DNA from: Sulfolobus sp. A20 | GTDB taxonomy: Archaea; Thermoproteota; Thermoprotei_A; Sulfolobales; Sulfolobaceae | NCBI RefSeq assembly: GCF_001719125.1 | Contig: NZ_CP017006.1 | Coordinates: forward strand, 930,001-994,000 | DNA: 64,000 bases | Direction of reading: 5' to 3' | Shown: positions 25,988-35,540 of the stretch, piece by piece | Position numbering within the stretch: position 1 is the first letter of the stretch | Layout of the letters: each line of letters starts with the position of its first letter | The notes under the pieces: generated by a model | Database searches by the model: none | The model's input: the letters and a program-made list of their open reading frames with translations, nothing else | Told to the model about the DNA's origin: nothing | Made by a program: the position numbers and the translations under genes

Positions 25988-28618
25988 TTGAGTACGACCT
26001 ATTTTTATGCTGATGAAGAAATATATAAATTGCTAAGACCCTATGTAGCTGAGTGGTTCAAGAACAAATATGGTACGTTTACTCCCCCACAAAGAGCGTC
26101 AATTCCTCTAATAAAGAGTGGCTTTAATGTTTTGGTATCTAGTCCTACCGGAAGCGGAAAAACGTTAGCTGCATTCCTTGGAATTCTTGATTCTCTCTTT
26201 GAGATGGCTGAGAATAACATGCTAGAAGATAAGGTTTATGCAATTTACATTTCTCCGCTTAGAGCTCTTAATAACGATATGCAGAGAAACTTATTGGAAC
26301 CGTTAAATGAGTTAAAACAACTATATCCTAATTTGCCTAATATAAGAATCGGAATAAGAACAAGTGATACAACATCCTATGAAAAACAGAAAATGCTACG
26401 TGTACCTCCTCATATATTAATTACTACTCCGGAATCTTTTGCCATTTCGATTACATCTCCTAAATTTAGCCAAAAGCTGGCAGACGTTAAATGGGTTATA
26501 GTAGATGAAATACATGAATTAGCTAATAACAAGCGAGGAGCATATCTATCTGGTATGTTGGAACTATTTAGAACGTTAATAACCAAAAAAGAGTTTATAA
26601 GAGTAGGTTTAAGTGCAACAGTCTCTCCATTAGAAGAGGTTGCACAATATCTAGTTGGTAAAAACAGAGAATGCAGAATAATAGATGCTAGATTCGTAAA
26701 GCCGGTCGATATTAAGGTTATAACACCAGTTAGAGACCTTATACACTCTTCTGAGCAGGAAGTTGAAGAAGGTATATATAAAACTTTAATAAACGAAATT
26801 AAAAAACACAGAACTACTTTAATTTTCACTAATACGAGACATGCTGCTGAAAGAGTCTCTTTTAAGCTTAGGAAAATAGCCGAAAAAGAAGGTGTTCTAG
26901 ATGTTAATCAGATTGAAGCGCATCACAGTAGTTTAAGTAGAAATGTTAGACTTGAGGTAGAGGATAAGTTGAAGAGAGGGCTCTTGAAAGTAGTTGTCTC
27001 TTCTACAAGTTTAGAATTAGGTATAGACATAGGTTATATCGATCTAGTAATTTTGCTAAGTAGCCCTAAGAGTGTTAGTAGGCTTTTACAAAGGATAGGA
27101 AGGGCTGGGCACCACATTAGAAATATTAGTAAAGGTAGGATAGTGGTTGTAGATAGGGATGATCTAGTAGAGTGTACTGTGTTAACTAAACTAGCGGTTG
27201 ATAGAAAGATTGATAATATTAATATACCTAAAAAACCATTAGATGTCCTTTCACAATTAATAGTAGCCTCCAGCTTGATTTCGAATATTGAGAAAGAAGA
27301 ATTATATAATATCTTAAGGAATTCCTACAATTTTCAAGATCTCACAAATGAAGAATATGAGTCTGTGATTAGATACCTTAATGGTGAGCTATTTGGGCTG
27401 GAATTAAAAAATGTTTATTCTAAAATTAGACTAAAAGAGGATAAACTAATTTATCCTAAAAGAGGTAGTAGAATGATATTCTTTATGAATAGTGGTACCA
27501 TACCAGACGAAGCTATGATTGAGGTTATTACAGATTATGGTAAATATGTAGGTAATTTGGAAGAAGAATTTGTAGAGATCCTATCTCCCGGGGATATTTT
27601 TGTATTAGGCGGTAGAACTTATGAGTTCCTAAGTAGTAAAGGTTCTAAGGTAGTAGTAAAAGATGCAGCTGGGCAGAGACCTACAGTGCCCAGTTGGTTT
27701 TCAGAGATGTTGCCATTATCCTACGAATCAGCCCTTGAAATTGGAAAGTTTAGAAGAACTGTTGCAGAGATGTTGAGTAAAGGAAATAATAAAGAAGAAA
27801 TAATAGAGTGGATTTCAAAAGAGTATAGTATTTCGAAATCTGCTTCATCAACAATTTACAATTATATATTGGAACAATATTTATTTACAAATGGAATAAT
27901 ACCATCAGATAAATTAATAATGATCGAAATTTATGACGATGAGGAAGGCATTAGAAACTATATATTTCATGCACTTTTTGGCAGAAGAGCACTCGATGCT
28001 TTATCTAGAGCTTTAGCTTATGCTTTAAGTGAGGATCTAAATATAGATGTGAAGATATCAGTTACAGATAATGGTTTCTCTCTAAGTGTTAGTAAGGTTT
28101 CTAATTTGGATAGCTATAATGTTTTGAGACTATTCGATAAGGTTAAATCATCAAATATTTATGATATATTGAGCAAAGCGATTATGAGGACTGAAATGTT
28201 AAAAAGGAGGTTTAGACATTGTGCGGAGAGATCGTTTATGATATTAAGAAGATACAAGGGAAGAGAAACCAATTTAGAGAGAAGAGAACTTAACTCAGAA
28301 ATACTTTTAAATTCTATAAAGGAGTTTCCAGACTTCCCAGTTCTCAAAGAGACAATAAGGGAAATATTAGAAGATCATATGGACGTAATTAGAGCTAAAG
28401 AGATACTGAAGAAAATAGAAGGTAGTGAAATAAGGCTGGTTATATTTGGTCCTACTACTATTCCAAGTCCGTTTTCCCATAGTATTATAATTAAGGGACA
28501 TTCAGATGTAGTTCTAGCTGAAGATAAGAGAGAATTAATGAAGAAGCTTCACGATAAGGTCATAGACTTCTTGAGGCAAAAGGGAGTTAATATCGACCTC
28601 GCTTATACTTCCGTTTAA
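25988..28618 (+). CDS. Lhr-type superfamily 2 DNA helicase (Hel112)
   Basis: The 876-aa helicase starts with a Q-motif-like FTPPQRASIPL, then Walker A SPTGSGKT (residues 52-59), TPESFAI, the DEIH box in VDEIHELAN, SAT, and the second RecA domain with STSLELGIDIG and QRIGRAGHH. The long C-terminal part (DUF4145-like/winged region, from about 440) matches Lhr-core helicases; the ups literature calls it RecQ-like. It probably remodels forked or joint DNA during repair. TTG 25988 is the only upstream start that keeps the N-terminus. Its end overlaps the JAMM gene by 84 bp. Confidence 0.88.
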   Translation: MSTTYFYADEEIYKLLRPYVAEWFKNKYGTFTPPQRASIPLIKSGFNVLVSSPTGSGKTLAAFLGILDSLFEMAENNMLEDKVYAIYISPLRALNNDMQRNLLEPLNELKQLYPNLPNIRIGIRTSDTTSYEKQKMLRVPPHILITTPESFAISITSPKFSQKLADVKWVIVDEIHELANNKRGAYLSGMLELFRTLITKKEFIRVGLSATVSPLEEVAQYLVGKNRECRIIDARFVKPVDIKVITPVRDLIHSSEQEVEEGIYKTLINEIKKHRTTLIFTNTRHAAERVSFKLRKIAEKEGVLDVNQIEAHHSSLSRNVRLEVEDKLKRGLLKVVVSSTSLELGIDIGYIDLVILLSSPKSVSRLLQRIGRAGHHIRNISKGRIVVVDRDDLVECTVLTKLAVDRKIDNINIPKKPLDVLSQLIVASSLISNIEKEELYNILRNSYNFQDLTNEEYESVIRYLNGELFGLELKNVYSKIRLKEDKLIYPKRGSRMIFFMNSGTIPDEAMIEVITDYGKYVGNLEEEFVEILSPGDIFVLGGRTYEFLSSKGSKVVVKDAAGQRPTVPSWFSEMLPLSYESALEIGKFRRTVAEMLSKGNNKEEIIEWISKEYSISKSASSTIYNYILEQYLFTNGIIPSDKLIMIEIYDDEEGIRNYIFHALFGRRALDALSRALAYALSEDLNIDVKISVTDNGFSLSVSKVSNLDSYNVLRLFDKVKSSNIYDILSKAIMRTEMLKRRFRHCAERSFMILRRYKGRETNLERRELNSEILLNSIKEFPDFPVLKETIREILEDHMDVIRAKEILKKIEGSEIRLVIFGPTTIPSPFSHSIIIKGHSDVVLAEDKRELMKKLHDKVIDFLRQKGVNIDLAYTSV

Positions 28619-28882
28619 TTTTCTAAATGCTTTTATACAACTATTTGAAACAATTATCCAAGTCACGTTCCATATTTCCATGGAAATTAAGTCTCTAGAG
28701 CTAGGGAAACAATCTAACATATGTGTATGAACTATTGCTTTAACGTCTCCTCCACATTTAATTAGTATCCTATACAATGCTTCAGCATTACAAGTAAATT
28801 CCATCGTCGAGTTACTAGAGTTTTCAATTTCATAGAACTTATCGTTGCATATGATTCCGCATCTTTCTCTCAAGTTACCCAT
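28535..28882 (-). CDS. JAMM/MPN+ metalloprotease-like protein
   Basis: The 115-aa protein carries HTHMLDCFPSSRDLIS (residues 53-68), a JAMM zinc site (HxH then S-x2-D), preceded by the usual strand KAIVHTH. The glutamate that completes the site is probably in the first strand-helix region. Archaeal JAMM proteins remove ubiquitin-like SAMP/Urm modifiers. It is short for the family. Its last 28 codons are antisense to the helicase 3' end. It overlaps the CBS gene by 13 bp and is probably co-transcribed with it. Confidence 0.72.
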   Translation of the reverse strand: MGNLRERCGIICNDKFYEIENSSNSTMEFTCNAEALYRILIKCGGDVKAIVHTHMLDCFPSSRDLISMEIWNVTWIIVSNSCIKAFRKLNGSISEVDINSLLPQEVYDLIVKLLH

Positions 28883-29772
28883 AGACCTTCAAGACCAGCA
28901 ATAGATCTTAAAATGTCAGTTCTAGTAACAATTCCTATTGCCTTGCTGTCAGAGTCAATAACTAATAGTCTTCCTACATTATATATTATCATTTTCCTTA
29001 TAGCTTCCAAAATATCATCATTTTCTTTAATAGTTATTACATTTGTCTTCATGTAGTCAGTTACTTTAGCATCATAGTTTCCTTCAAAGAAAGCTTTTAT
29101 AATATCAGCAGTAGTTAAGATCCCAATTACTTTTTCATCATGATCTATTACTGGAGCTCCTCTTATAGATTCTTTGTAAAATATCATTGATGCTTCTCTG
29201 AGGCTAGTCTCTGGTTTTAGGGCAATCAGTTTCTTTGATATCAAGTTTCTAACTTTTTCTTTAGGGATACTTATCATTCTTTTCACGTCTACAACCACCT
29301 CCTTACTAGCTTCATCTAGATGTAATATTAGTCCTTCTATAACTAATCTACTATATGGCGTTGGTCCTAGTCTGACTGGGTCTCCTACTTTTAATTTTCT
29401 TAAGTCACCCTCTACTTTAAGAAGAACACGATTAGCGGAAGGATTAGTTATGTCTATAATTTCTATATTCTCTATCTTGATATCTGTTTCTATCATACCT
29501 TTATATAGACTTAACTTGTCGAGAATAGGGGTTATTGTTGGATTGTTTATAATTTCGTAAGCTTTTAAAGTAGGTATGTAACCACCATTAGGACCTGGTT
29601 TAGATTCAATTAGACCTAGCACTTTTAAACTTAAGATTATGTTCCTTACTGTACCTTCATCCTTATTTATAACGTCAGCTACTTCCTTGCTTTTTATCAT
29701 CCTTTTATGCTTATTATATAAATCTGTAAGTGCAAGTAATATTTCCCTTTGGGTGGGTGAAAGATTCTGCAT
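28870..29772 (-). CDS. Winged-helix/CBS-domain regulator
   Basis: The 300-aa protein has an N-terminal winged helix (residues 4-58, with KSKEVADVINKDEGTVRNII), a linker strand domain (about 95-165), and a pair of CBS domains (about 170-295, with DHDEKVIGILTTADIIKAF and DSDSKAIGIVTRTDILRSI). CBS pairs sense adenosine nucleotides, so it likely links energy state to transcription. Proteins of this plan are common in crenarchaea, mostly unassigned. It is upstream of and overlapping the JAMM gene. Confidence 0.78.
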   Translation of the reverse strand: MQNLSPTQREILLALTDLYNKHKRMIKSKEVADVINKDEGTVRNIILSLKVLGLIESKPGPNGGYIPTLKAYEIINNPTITPILDKLSLYKGMIETDIKIENIEIIDITNPSANRVLLKVEGDLRKLKVGDPVRLGPTPYSRLVIEGLILHLDEASKEVVVDVKRMISIPKEKVRNLISKKLIALKPETSLREASMIFYKESIRGAPVIDHDEKVIGILTTADIIKAFFEGNYDAKVTDYMKTNVITIKENDDILEAIRKMIIYNVGRLLVIDSDSKAIGIVTRTDILRSIAGLEGLWVT

Positions 29773-29818
29773 ACTCTAAATTATAATTTAAAATTAGTAG
29801 TTAAAAATATCTATGCTT

Positions 29819-30514
29819 TTATAACTTAGAACCTAGGACTCTTGTTAAGATTTTTTTATTTAGGTTAAATACCTCTTTCGCTATTAGATCAACATAACTA
29901 AGCTTAGGCAGTGGATAATCTATCCCAATAGATATTGCTATCGATTTTTTCATTGCTATATAAGTTAACTTATCCCGTATGCTCCCTTCGGCTATTCCCT
30001 CAGCTAGCTTAAAAGCAGTGTAAAATCTGGAAAAGCTTTTAGCAGTGTGCTTGATCTGATCATTATCAGATGCGTTCAAGTTTCTAAGTGATCTGTATAA
30101 TTTTTCATCCGGTTCAAAGGAGAATATTACTTCAGTAAATGTCATCCTTAAAGCTTTAGCTAAATTATCCTTACTGCTTTCAGCAAGATCAAATGCTTCT
30201 CTTACCTTTCCATCTAGGATTAGATTAGATATATACTCATACTTCTCTTCCTTATCTAACAATTTGTCGAAAATATTCTTATTTTCATCAAAAAGACCTA
30301 AACCATGCTTTCCTATAACGTATAAGCTAACTAATTCCTTTTCATATAAGTTATTAGCGTTAAATCCCCTGAAAGGCTTTATATTTCTCTTTATGTATGC
30401 GTTTTTCAGTATTTCTACTAGATCATCTCTAGTGATAGAATCCCAGCTGGCCGTGATTAGCCCCCATATTTCAGTAAGTACCTTAACCCTTTCCTTGTAT
30501 ATTTCCTTTACCAT
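29819..30514 (-). CDS. Conserved archaeal protein, probably DUF2192 family
   Basis: The 231-aa protein is mainly helical, with a conserved-looking start ([13 protein letters not shown]-type), [20 protein letters not shown] and a C-terminal basic helix. I place it with DUF2192 from memory; no function is known. There is no membrane segment or cysteine. It lies 46 bp upstream of the CBS regulator on the same strand and divergent from 30581. Confidence 0.5.
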   Translation of the reverse strand: MVKEIYKERVKVLTEIWGLITASWDSITRDDLVEILKNAYIKRNIKPFRGFNANNLYEKELVSLYVIGKHGLGLFDENKNIFDKLLDKEEKYEYISNLILDGKVREAFDLAESSKDNLAKALRMTFTEVIFSFEPDEKLYRSLRNLNASDNDQIKHTAKSFSRFYTAFKLAEGIAEGSIRDKLTYIAMKKSIAISIGIDYPLPKLSYVDLIAKEVFNLNKKILTRVLGSKL

Positions 30515-30580
30515 CCTTGCTTACCTCTTAAGTTTATGTGTCAATTTCTTTTTAAGACATACTAGATTAAGTACTTTATC

Positions 30581-30973
30581 ATGAGTACTTCTATAGAGGA
30601 AAACTTAAAGCCAAATATAGTTGTACTCTCCACATCAGATCTAGAGGAAGAAATAAAAGGGATTGTTGAAGAGTTCAAGAAATATAAGTTGGATAACGAA
30701 GAAGAGCACAAGAAAATAGGTGAAGTTCTATCAACAATAGTTAAGTTAACTAGTTGGATAAATCTTGCGAAATCTCAAGGAGTATGGAAATCTAAGACAT
30801 GCAAGCACTCAATTAATTTTGTTTGTGAAGCTTGGAACATAAGCGATCCGGAAAAACTTGGAATTCCATTAGACGCTATAAGCACGACTCAAGATGGTAA
30901 TAAAAAAGTAATAGTAGGCAAGTTCCCAGATATATGCATAGTATGTCCTTTATACGAAGGTAGAAGAAGTTGA
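30581..30973 (+). CDS. Small protein with conserved Cys pattern (130 aa)
   Basis: I do not recognise this family. Residues 10-75 are helical and Glu/Lys-rich. The second half holds four cysteines: C-x9-C (CKHSINFVCEAW) and, after 35 residues, C-x2-C (ICIVCPLYEGRR). The pattern suggests a zinc site or an iron-sulfur cluster. ATG 30581 follows TTAAGTAC. The stop overlaps the convergent regulator gene by 24 bp. Confidence 0.6.
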   Translation: MSTSIEENLKPNIVVLSTSDLEEEIKGIVEEFKKYKLDNEEEHKKIGEVLSTIVKLTSWINLAKSQGVWKSKTCKHSINFVCEAWNISDPEKLGIPLDAISTTQDGNKKVIVGKFPDICIVCPLYEGRRS

Positions 30974-31318
30974 ATATTCTTGATTATATATTTTGTTAAG
31001 ATAATTATACAGCTTTTTTAATGACTCGTTTTGTAAGATATATTCAGCATCTATATCATTTATTAATTCTTCAACTGCACTTGATAAGTCTGAAATTATT
31101 ATATCTATTATTTGTTTATATTCTTCTTCATTTGAAATTTCGATACATTTCTTAATGATCTCATCGCTCGGATGAGTAATTCCCTTTAAGTATTTGGTTA
31201 TTAATGCGGGTGATACTTCTAACTCATCAGCAAGCTCCTTCTTGCTTCTGTTTTGGAGTAAAATGTAAATGATACTAAGTCTAGACTCTTTACCTAAATC
31301 ATGAATATATCTAACCAC
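30950..31318 (-). CDS. Helix-turn-helix transcription regulator
   Basis: The 122-aa protein has an XRE-like helix-turn-helix (residues 10-55, with KKELADELEVSPALITKYLKG) and a helical C-terminal half that may dimerise. It resembles small crenarchaeal regulators that act near their own gene. It is divergent from the dehydrogenase-like gene at 31374 (55 bp), which is a possible target, and convergent with the Cys-pattern gene. Confidence 0.68.
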   Translation of the reverse strand: MVRYIHDLGKESRLSIIYILLQNRSKKELADELEVSPALITKYLKGITHPSDEIIKKCIEISNEEEYKQIIDIIISDLSSAVEELINDIDAEYILQNESLKKLYNYLNKIYNQEYSTSSTFV

Positions 31319-31373
31319 GATTATTTACTTTAAGATTGTAAACTTTAATAAGGTATAGGTATATGTCCTTAAC

Positions 31374-32240
31374 GTGAAGGGAATAATATTTAATCTAGGT
31401 ATTACCAAGGCTGAATTATCAGAAAGAGAATTAAATAAAGACTTCGTAGCCCTCACCCCGTTCAGAGTATTAATTGATGGGATAGAGAACGCTATATACG
31501 TAGGATTATTGTGGGTAGAGCCGGGGAGAATCTTGGGCTCAATAGGGCTAGGAAGAATAACGAATGTAGGTTTGGATATTGATAAATCGCTAGAGGGAAA
31601 ACTTGTCCTAGTATTACCTTATTCTCAAACATACGGAGGAATTGGCACAGAGATAGATGGAGTGTTATGCGAAAAAGCGAATGTTCCATTTGATAGTATA
31701 GTTGTAATTCCGCAATCAGAATTTAATGAAAAATTTTTATTATATCCTTATGTTAGCTTCGCTCTTCAATTACCTGCTATAATAACCAGTGGAAGTACAT
31801 TGATCGTAGGGGGAGGACTTTATGGAACAATTTCCGCTCTATATCTGAAAAATTATGTAAGTAAAGTAAGTATTTATAGAGAAGATGGAATAAATCCTAA
31901 GTTAATAGGAGTAGAGGAGGTTAAGGAATTATCGAATGATTGGGACAACGTTATAATAGCTACATATAGGTCATGGATTAGAGCTTTTATAGACGTTTTT
32001 TCTAAATCTAACACAAAAATAGTAATGCCTAGGATATTAAATACATGGCCTATAATTTCTTCTCATAAGGTTCATTATATACAGCCAAAGGAAATGGATG
32101 GAGTGCTAGATTTTATAAAAACAAAAATTTCAAATAAACTCTTTGAAGAGCTAATAAGTTTCTCAGATAATATAGAAACTTCCCTTCCAGTACCAAAAGC
32201 TGGTGTAATTATAAATACTGAAAAACTTTTTAAACATTGA
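31374..32240 (+). CDS. Divergent zinc-alcohol-dehydrogenase-like (MDR) protein
   Basis: The 288-aa protein has a GroES-like first half ([19 protein letters not shown], residues 26-44) with a G-I-G loop pattern, and a Rossmann part with [16 protein letters not shown] near residue 144, as in medium-chain dehydrogenases. It is about 60 residues shorter than usual and I see no Cys/His set for the catalytic zinc, so activity is uncertain. GTG 31374 starts the frame. It may be regulated by the adjacent divergent regulator gene. Confidence 0.5.
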   Translation: MKGIIFNLGITKAELSERELNKDFVALTPFRVLIDGIENAIYVGLLWVEPGRILGSIGLGRITNVGLDIDKSLEGKLVLVLPYSQTYGGIGTEIDGVLCEKANVPFDSIVVIPQSEFNEKFLLYPYVSFALQLPAIITSGSTLIVGGGLYGTISALYLKNYVSKVSIYREDGINPKLIGVEEVKELSNDWDNVIIATYRSWIRAFIDVFSKSNTKIVMPRILNTWPIISSHKVHYIQPKEMDGVLDFIKTKISNKLFEELISFSDNIETSLPVPKAGVIINTEKLFKH

Positions 32241-33435
32241 GTTCTTGTTTTATCGTTTCACCTAACCTCTTTATTCCCTCTACTAGCTGTTCTTTACTTG
32301 GATAGCTGAAATTAAGTCTCATAGTGTTCTTACCACTATAATCCGCATAGAAGCTTGAACCAGGCACATATGCAACACCTTTTTGTAAAGCTTTTTCTAA
32401 CATTTTCGTAGTATCAATTTTCTCTGGCAGCCAAGCAAATACAAACATTCCGCCAATCGGCTTACTCCATCTAGCGTCTTTGGGGAAGTATTCTTGAATA
32501 GCCTCTAACATTACGTTCCTCTTTTCCTTGTATATTCTTCTTATTTTAGGTAAATTATTCTGTATCACTCCCCTTCTTATCGCTTCCATTGCAATAAATT
32601 GTGACAATGACGGAGTATGTAAATCGATGTTTTGCTTATATAGTTCTAGTTCTCTAATTACATCTTCATGAGCTACTACCCATCCTAACCTAAGTCCCGG
32701 TGTTAAGATTTTGCTAAATGTCCCAGTATATATTACTCTTCCTTCCTTATCCAACGCCTTTATAGCCGGTGGACTATCTCCCTCAAATACAAGAAAACCA
32801 TAAGCATCATCTTCCACTACTAAGAAGTCATACTTACTTGCAATTTCCAAGAGTCTTTTCCTATTGTCCAAGTTCATGGTAGTTCCAGCGGGATTCTGTG
32901 CTGTGGGAATCACATAAATTAATTTAATCTTCTTACCATCGCTTACTTTTTCTCTCACCTTTTTTTCTAGCTCGTCTAGATCTGGTCCATTATCGTTTAC
33001 ATTAATTGAGTTAAAATTAGGTCTTCTTGTTCTCATTACATTTAGTGCAGCTAAATATGTAGGTGCCTCTACTATAACTTCATCTCCGGGATCTACTAGA
33101 ATGTTAAAGAGCATAAATAGTGCTTCTTGGCTTCCAACGGTAACGAATATATTTTTTTCACTAATGTTAGATATTCCTCTTAGTCTCGATAGATTTACCA
33201 GTTCTTTTCTAAATTCGAAAATTCCCGCTGTAGTACTATATTGAAGTGCTCTATCATAATAGTTAGTTAAAATATCGTTTACTATCTTTTTAATCTCCTC
33301 TACTGGAAAAGTTTGAGGATCTGGCAAACCTCCTGCTAAGCTAATTACATCTCTACCCTCAGTAAGCTTTAATAGATCTCGTATTTCAGAAGTTCTCAAA
33401 TAACTAGTTTCTTTCGAAAAGAACTTTTCGAGCAT
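32230..33435 (-). CDS. lysN: PLP-dependent 2-aminoadipate aminotransferase (LysN-type)
   Basis: The 401-aa fold type I aminotransferase has [11 protein letters not shown] (residues 34-44), TVGSQEALF, the Asn/Asp/Tyr cofactor set (QNPAGT, EDDAYGF), and the cofactor lysine in [17 protein letters not shown] (about residue 240). The GGLPDP start is typical of the LysN/KAT II group. It probably makes 2-aminoadipate for the lysW-dependent lysine pathway, whose lysY lies at the other end of this window, but these enzymes have broad specificity. It is convergent with the dehydrogenase-like gene by 11 bp. Confidence 0.8.
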   Translation of the reverse strand: MLEKFFSKETSYLRTSEIRDLLKLTEGRDVISLAGGLPDPQTFPVEEIKKIVNDILTNYYDRALQYSTTAGIFEFRKELVNLSRLRGISNISEKNIFVTVGSQEALFMLFNILVDPGDEVIVEAPTYLAALNVMRTRRPNFNSINVNDNGPDLDELEKKVREKVSDGKKIKLIYVIPTAQNPAGTTMNLDNRKRLLEIASKYDFLVVEDDAYGFLVFEGDSPPAIKALDKEGRVIYTGTFSKILTPGLRLGWVVAHEDVIRELELYKQNIDLHTPSLSQFIAMEAIRRGVIQNNLPKIRRIYKEKRNVMLEAIQEYFPKDARWSKPIGGMFVFAWLPEKIDTTKMLEKALQKGVAYVPGSSFYADYSGKNTMRLNFSYPSKEQLVEGIKRLGETIKQELNV

Positions 33436-33471
33436 AAGGGGTCAAGTTTTATTTTCGAGTTAATAGTTAAT

Positions 33472-34272
33472 ATGTTTATGGATTACTGGTTTGCTGAAAT
33501 AATAACTATCGGAAACGAGATATTAAGCGGAAAAACCGTAAATACTAATGCTTCGCACATAGGAAGAAGACTCACTTCATTAGGTTTTACAGTGAGAAGA
33601 ATTACTGTAGTCATGGACGAGATAAATGAGATTGCTAATGCCTTTAAGGATGCTATTAACCGTAGACCGAAAGTTATTATTTCCTCTGGTGGGTTAGGTC
33701 CAACATGGGATGATAGAACTGCAGAAGGTTTAGCCAAAGCATTAGGAGTTGAACTAGAACTAAATAATTCTGCGTTTGAAATGATAGTTAATAAATATAA
33801 CAAGATGAATATACCTTTAACTGAAGAAAGGAAAAAAATGGCATTTTTACCCAATGGGGCATATCCTGTTGAAAACTATGAGGGCATTGCCCCAGGAATA
33901 TACATTTATTATCAGAATATTGATATACTAGCTACTCCAGGTGTTCCTAGAGAAATGGAAAACGTATTAGAAAATTTTGTAACGAGATATTTGAGAAATA
34001 GACCTAATTTAAGATACTACGAAGAGTATTTATATACTCAAGGTGTTATGGAATCAGCTATTGCCCCTTACATAAAGACGTTAGTCAAGAAATATGATGT
34101 TTACATTAAGACACACCCCAAGAGTTATGAATTAACAAATCCGATTCTAGAAATACAGATAGCCACTAGTGGAACTAATGAGGAAGAGGTTAAAAATAAA
34201 GTCAAGGGCGTAAAGGCTGAACTAGAAAATATAGTAAGAAGTTTGAATGGCATCATAAAAAGTTCTTTATGA
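33472..34272 (+). CDS. CinA/MoaB-like molybdopterin-binding domain protein
   Basis: The 266-aa protein is the CinA N-terminal (COG1058) type: [20 protein letters not shown] (residues 9-28), then [23 protein letters not shown] and [12 protein letters not shown]. The fold binds molybdopterin-like or nucleotide ligands; bacterial relatives hydrolyse ADP-ribose or carry NMN deamidase on a C-terminal domain that is missing here. The cellular role in archaea is unknown. It is divergent from lysN and convergent with the hydrolase gene, overlapping it by 20 bp. Confidence 0.82.
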   Translation: MFMDYWFAEIITIGNEILSGKTVNTNASHIGRRLTSLGFTVRRITVVMDEINEIANAFKDAINRRPKVIISSGGLGPTWDDRTAEGLAKALGVELELNNSAFEMIVNKYNKMNIPLTEERKKMAFLPNGAYPVENYEGIAPGIYIYYQNIDILATPGVPREMENVLENFVTRYLRNRPNLRYYEEYLYTQGVMESAIAPYIKTLVKKYDVYIKTHPKSYELTNPILEIQIATSGTNEEEVKNKVKGVKAELENIVRSLNGIIKSSL

Positions 34273-35017
34273 ACTTCACTAGTGTCTCTGGATCCTCAAA
34301 ATTTGGAAAATGTCCACAATCATCTATGATTTTTGTTTCAATATCTTTCATATTATTCTTAAATACTGACAAATTCGAAATCAATCCATCATTGTTTCCA
34401 TAAATTAATAGCGTTTTACTGCTTATCTTTTTAAGATCTTCAGAGTAGTCTTTTGCCATTAGAAGTCCTTCCACAGCGTATTTATATCCTAAGACATTGG
34501 TTTCTTCATATACTTCTAATAATGAATTCCAAGCTGTATAATTATTTATTAATTTTTCTGAAAATTCTTTATAAATTCTTCTATATTCAGCTAGTGCCCT
34601 CATGCCAAAATTTTGTGCTACCCTTAAATACTTTTCATATGCTTGTGCTGATGGCGATTTATATAAAGCTCCAATCAGAATAAGTTTCTCTGTATTATAC
34701 TTTAAAGCGTAGTCTATTGCAACTAAAGATCCAATAGAATGTCCTACTAAAATTGGACTTTCCAATCTCAATTGTAAAATTAGTGACCGTAAATCTTGAG
34801 AGTGATCTTCTATATAGTATGGTCCAAAAGGTATTGAAGATCTACCATGACCTCTGAGATCATAGACTAATATTAGGTTTTCCTCAGCTAATTTAGGCGA
34901 AACAAATTTCCAACTCTTATAACTTCCAGCTAGATGATGAATTAATACTATCGGTTTTCCACTACCTGCCATATTGAAAAAAAGTCCTATATTACCATTC
35001 ACGTATTTAAAAGGCAT
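34253..35017 (-). CDS. Alpha/beta hydrolase
   Basis: The 254-aa protein has the full hydrolase triad: nucleophile [10 protein letters not shown] (Ser near residue 94), the acid in [11 protein letters not shown], and the His in [12 protein letters not shown]. The oxyanion loop is [11 protein letters not shown] and DLRGHGRS precedes the lid helices. Such enzymes are esterases, lactonases or epoxide/haloalkane hydrolases; the substrate is not readable. No signal peptide is seen. Confidence 0.83.
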   Translation of the reverse strand: MPFKYVNGNIGLFFNMAGSGKPIVLIHHLAGSYKSWKFVSPKLAEENLILVYDLRGHGRSSIPFGPYYIEDHSQDLRSLILQLRLESPILVGHSIGSLVAIDYALKYNTEKLILIGALYKSPSAQAYEKYLRVAQNFGMRALAEYRRIYKEFSEKLINNYTAWNSLLEVYEETNVLGYKYAVEGLLMAKDYSEDLKKISSKTLLIYGNNDGLISNLSVFKNNMKDIETKIIDDCGHFPNFEDPETLVKFIKNFL

Positions 35018-35540
35018 ACAAGATCTAATTATATTTCCTTTAATTTTTATTTATTTTTTACCTACACAATAAGATTTATCACCTCTAGGTATTTCCTTTA
35101 GTACTTATCAAGAAAACTGAATAGATTTAGGAAACATGATTACAATTATACTGTAGTTGATGTTGAATATATTATAATTTTTAATTACTTTAATTCTTAT
35201 TGAGCTAAAGCTAGTAAGGTATAAATCTATAAATCTTTTTATGAAAGCAATAACTATAGTAAAAACATAATTAATTTTATTATTAAATATTTTTATATTA
35301 TACCATTTTTCCTTACTTTTTGATAATAAGATCATTATTATTCTTTTAATTCTTTAATATATTTATACTAAGATAGGAGATAAACAAGTAATGTATTATA
35401 TATTTTATAAGGGTATGAAGTATAATGACTCAAATATTTAATAAACCTTGTAAGATTCTGAGCTCAACTCTATGAATAAATTCTTACTTACAATAAAATG
35501 GTATATATTAAAAACTCTATATGAATAAAAATCAAAATAA
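35018..35540. other. 523-bp AT-rich spacer with no supported gene
   Basis: The stretch is extremely AT-rich. One 75-codon minus frame (35108-35335) is low-complexity (Ile, Asn, Tyr, Lys) and probably chance. No repeats, RNA fold or transposon ends were found by eye. Confidence 0.55.

Noticed and set aside
25988-28618. RecQ-type helicase assignment
   Set aside because: The motif set and long C-terminal region match Lhr-core helicases; RecQ-specific RQC and HRDC domains are not seen.
35108-35335. 75-codon minus-strand frame in the AT-rich spacer
   Set aside because: Composition is Ile/Asn/Lys/Tyr-rich, as expected from random AT-rich DNA.
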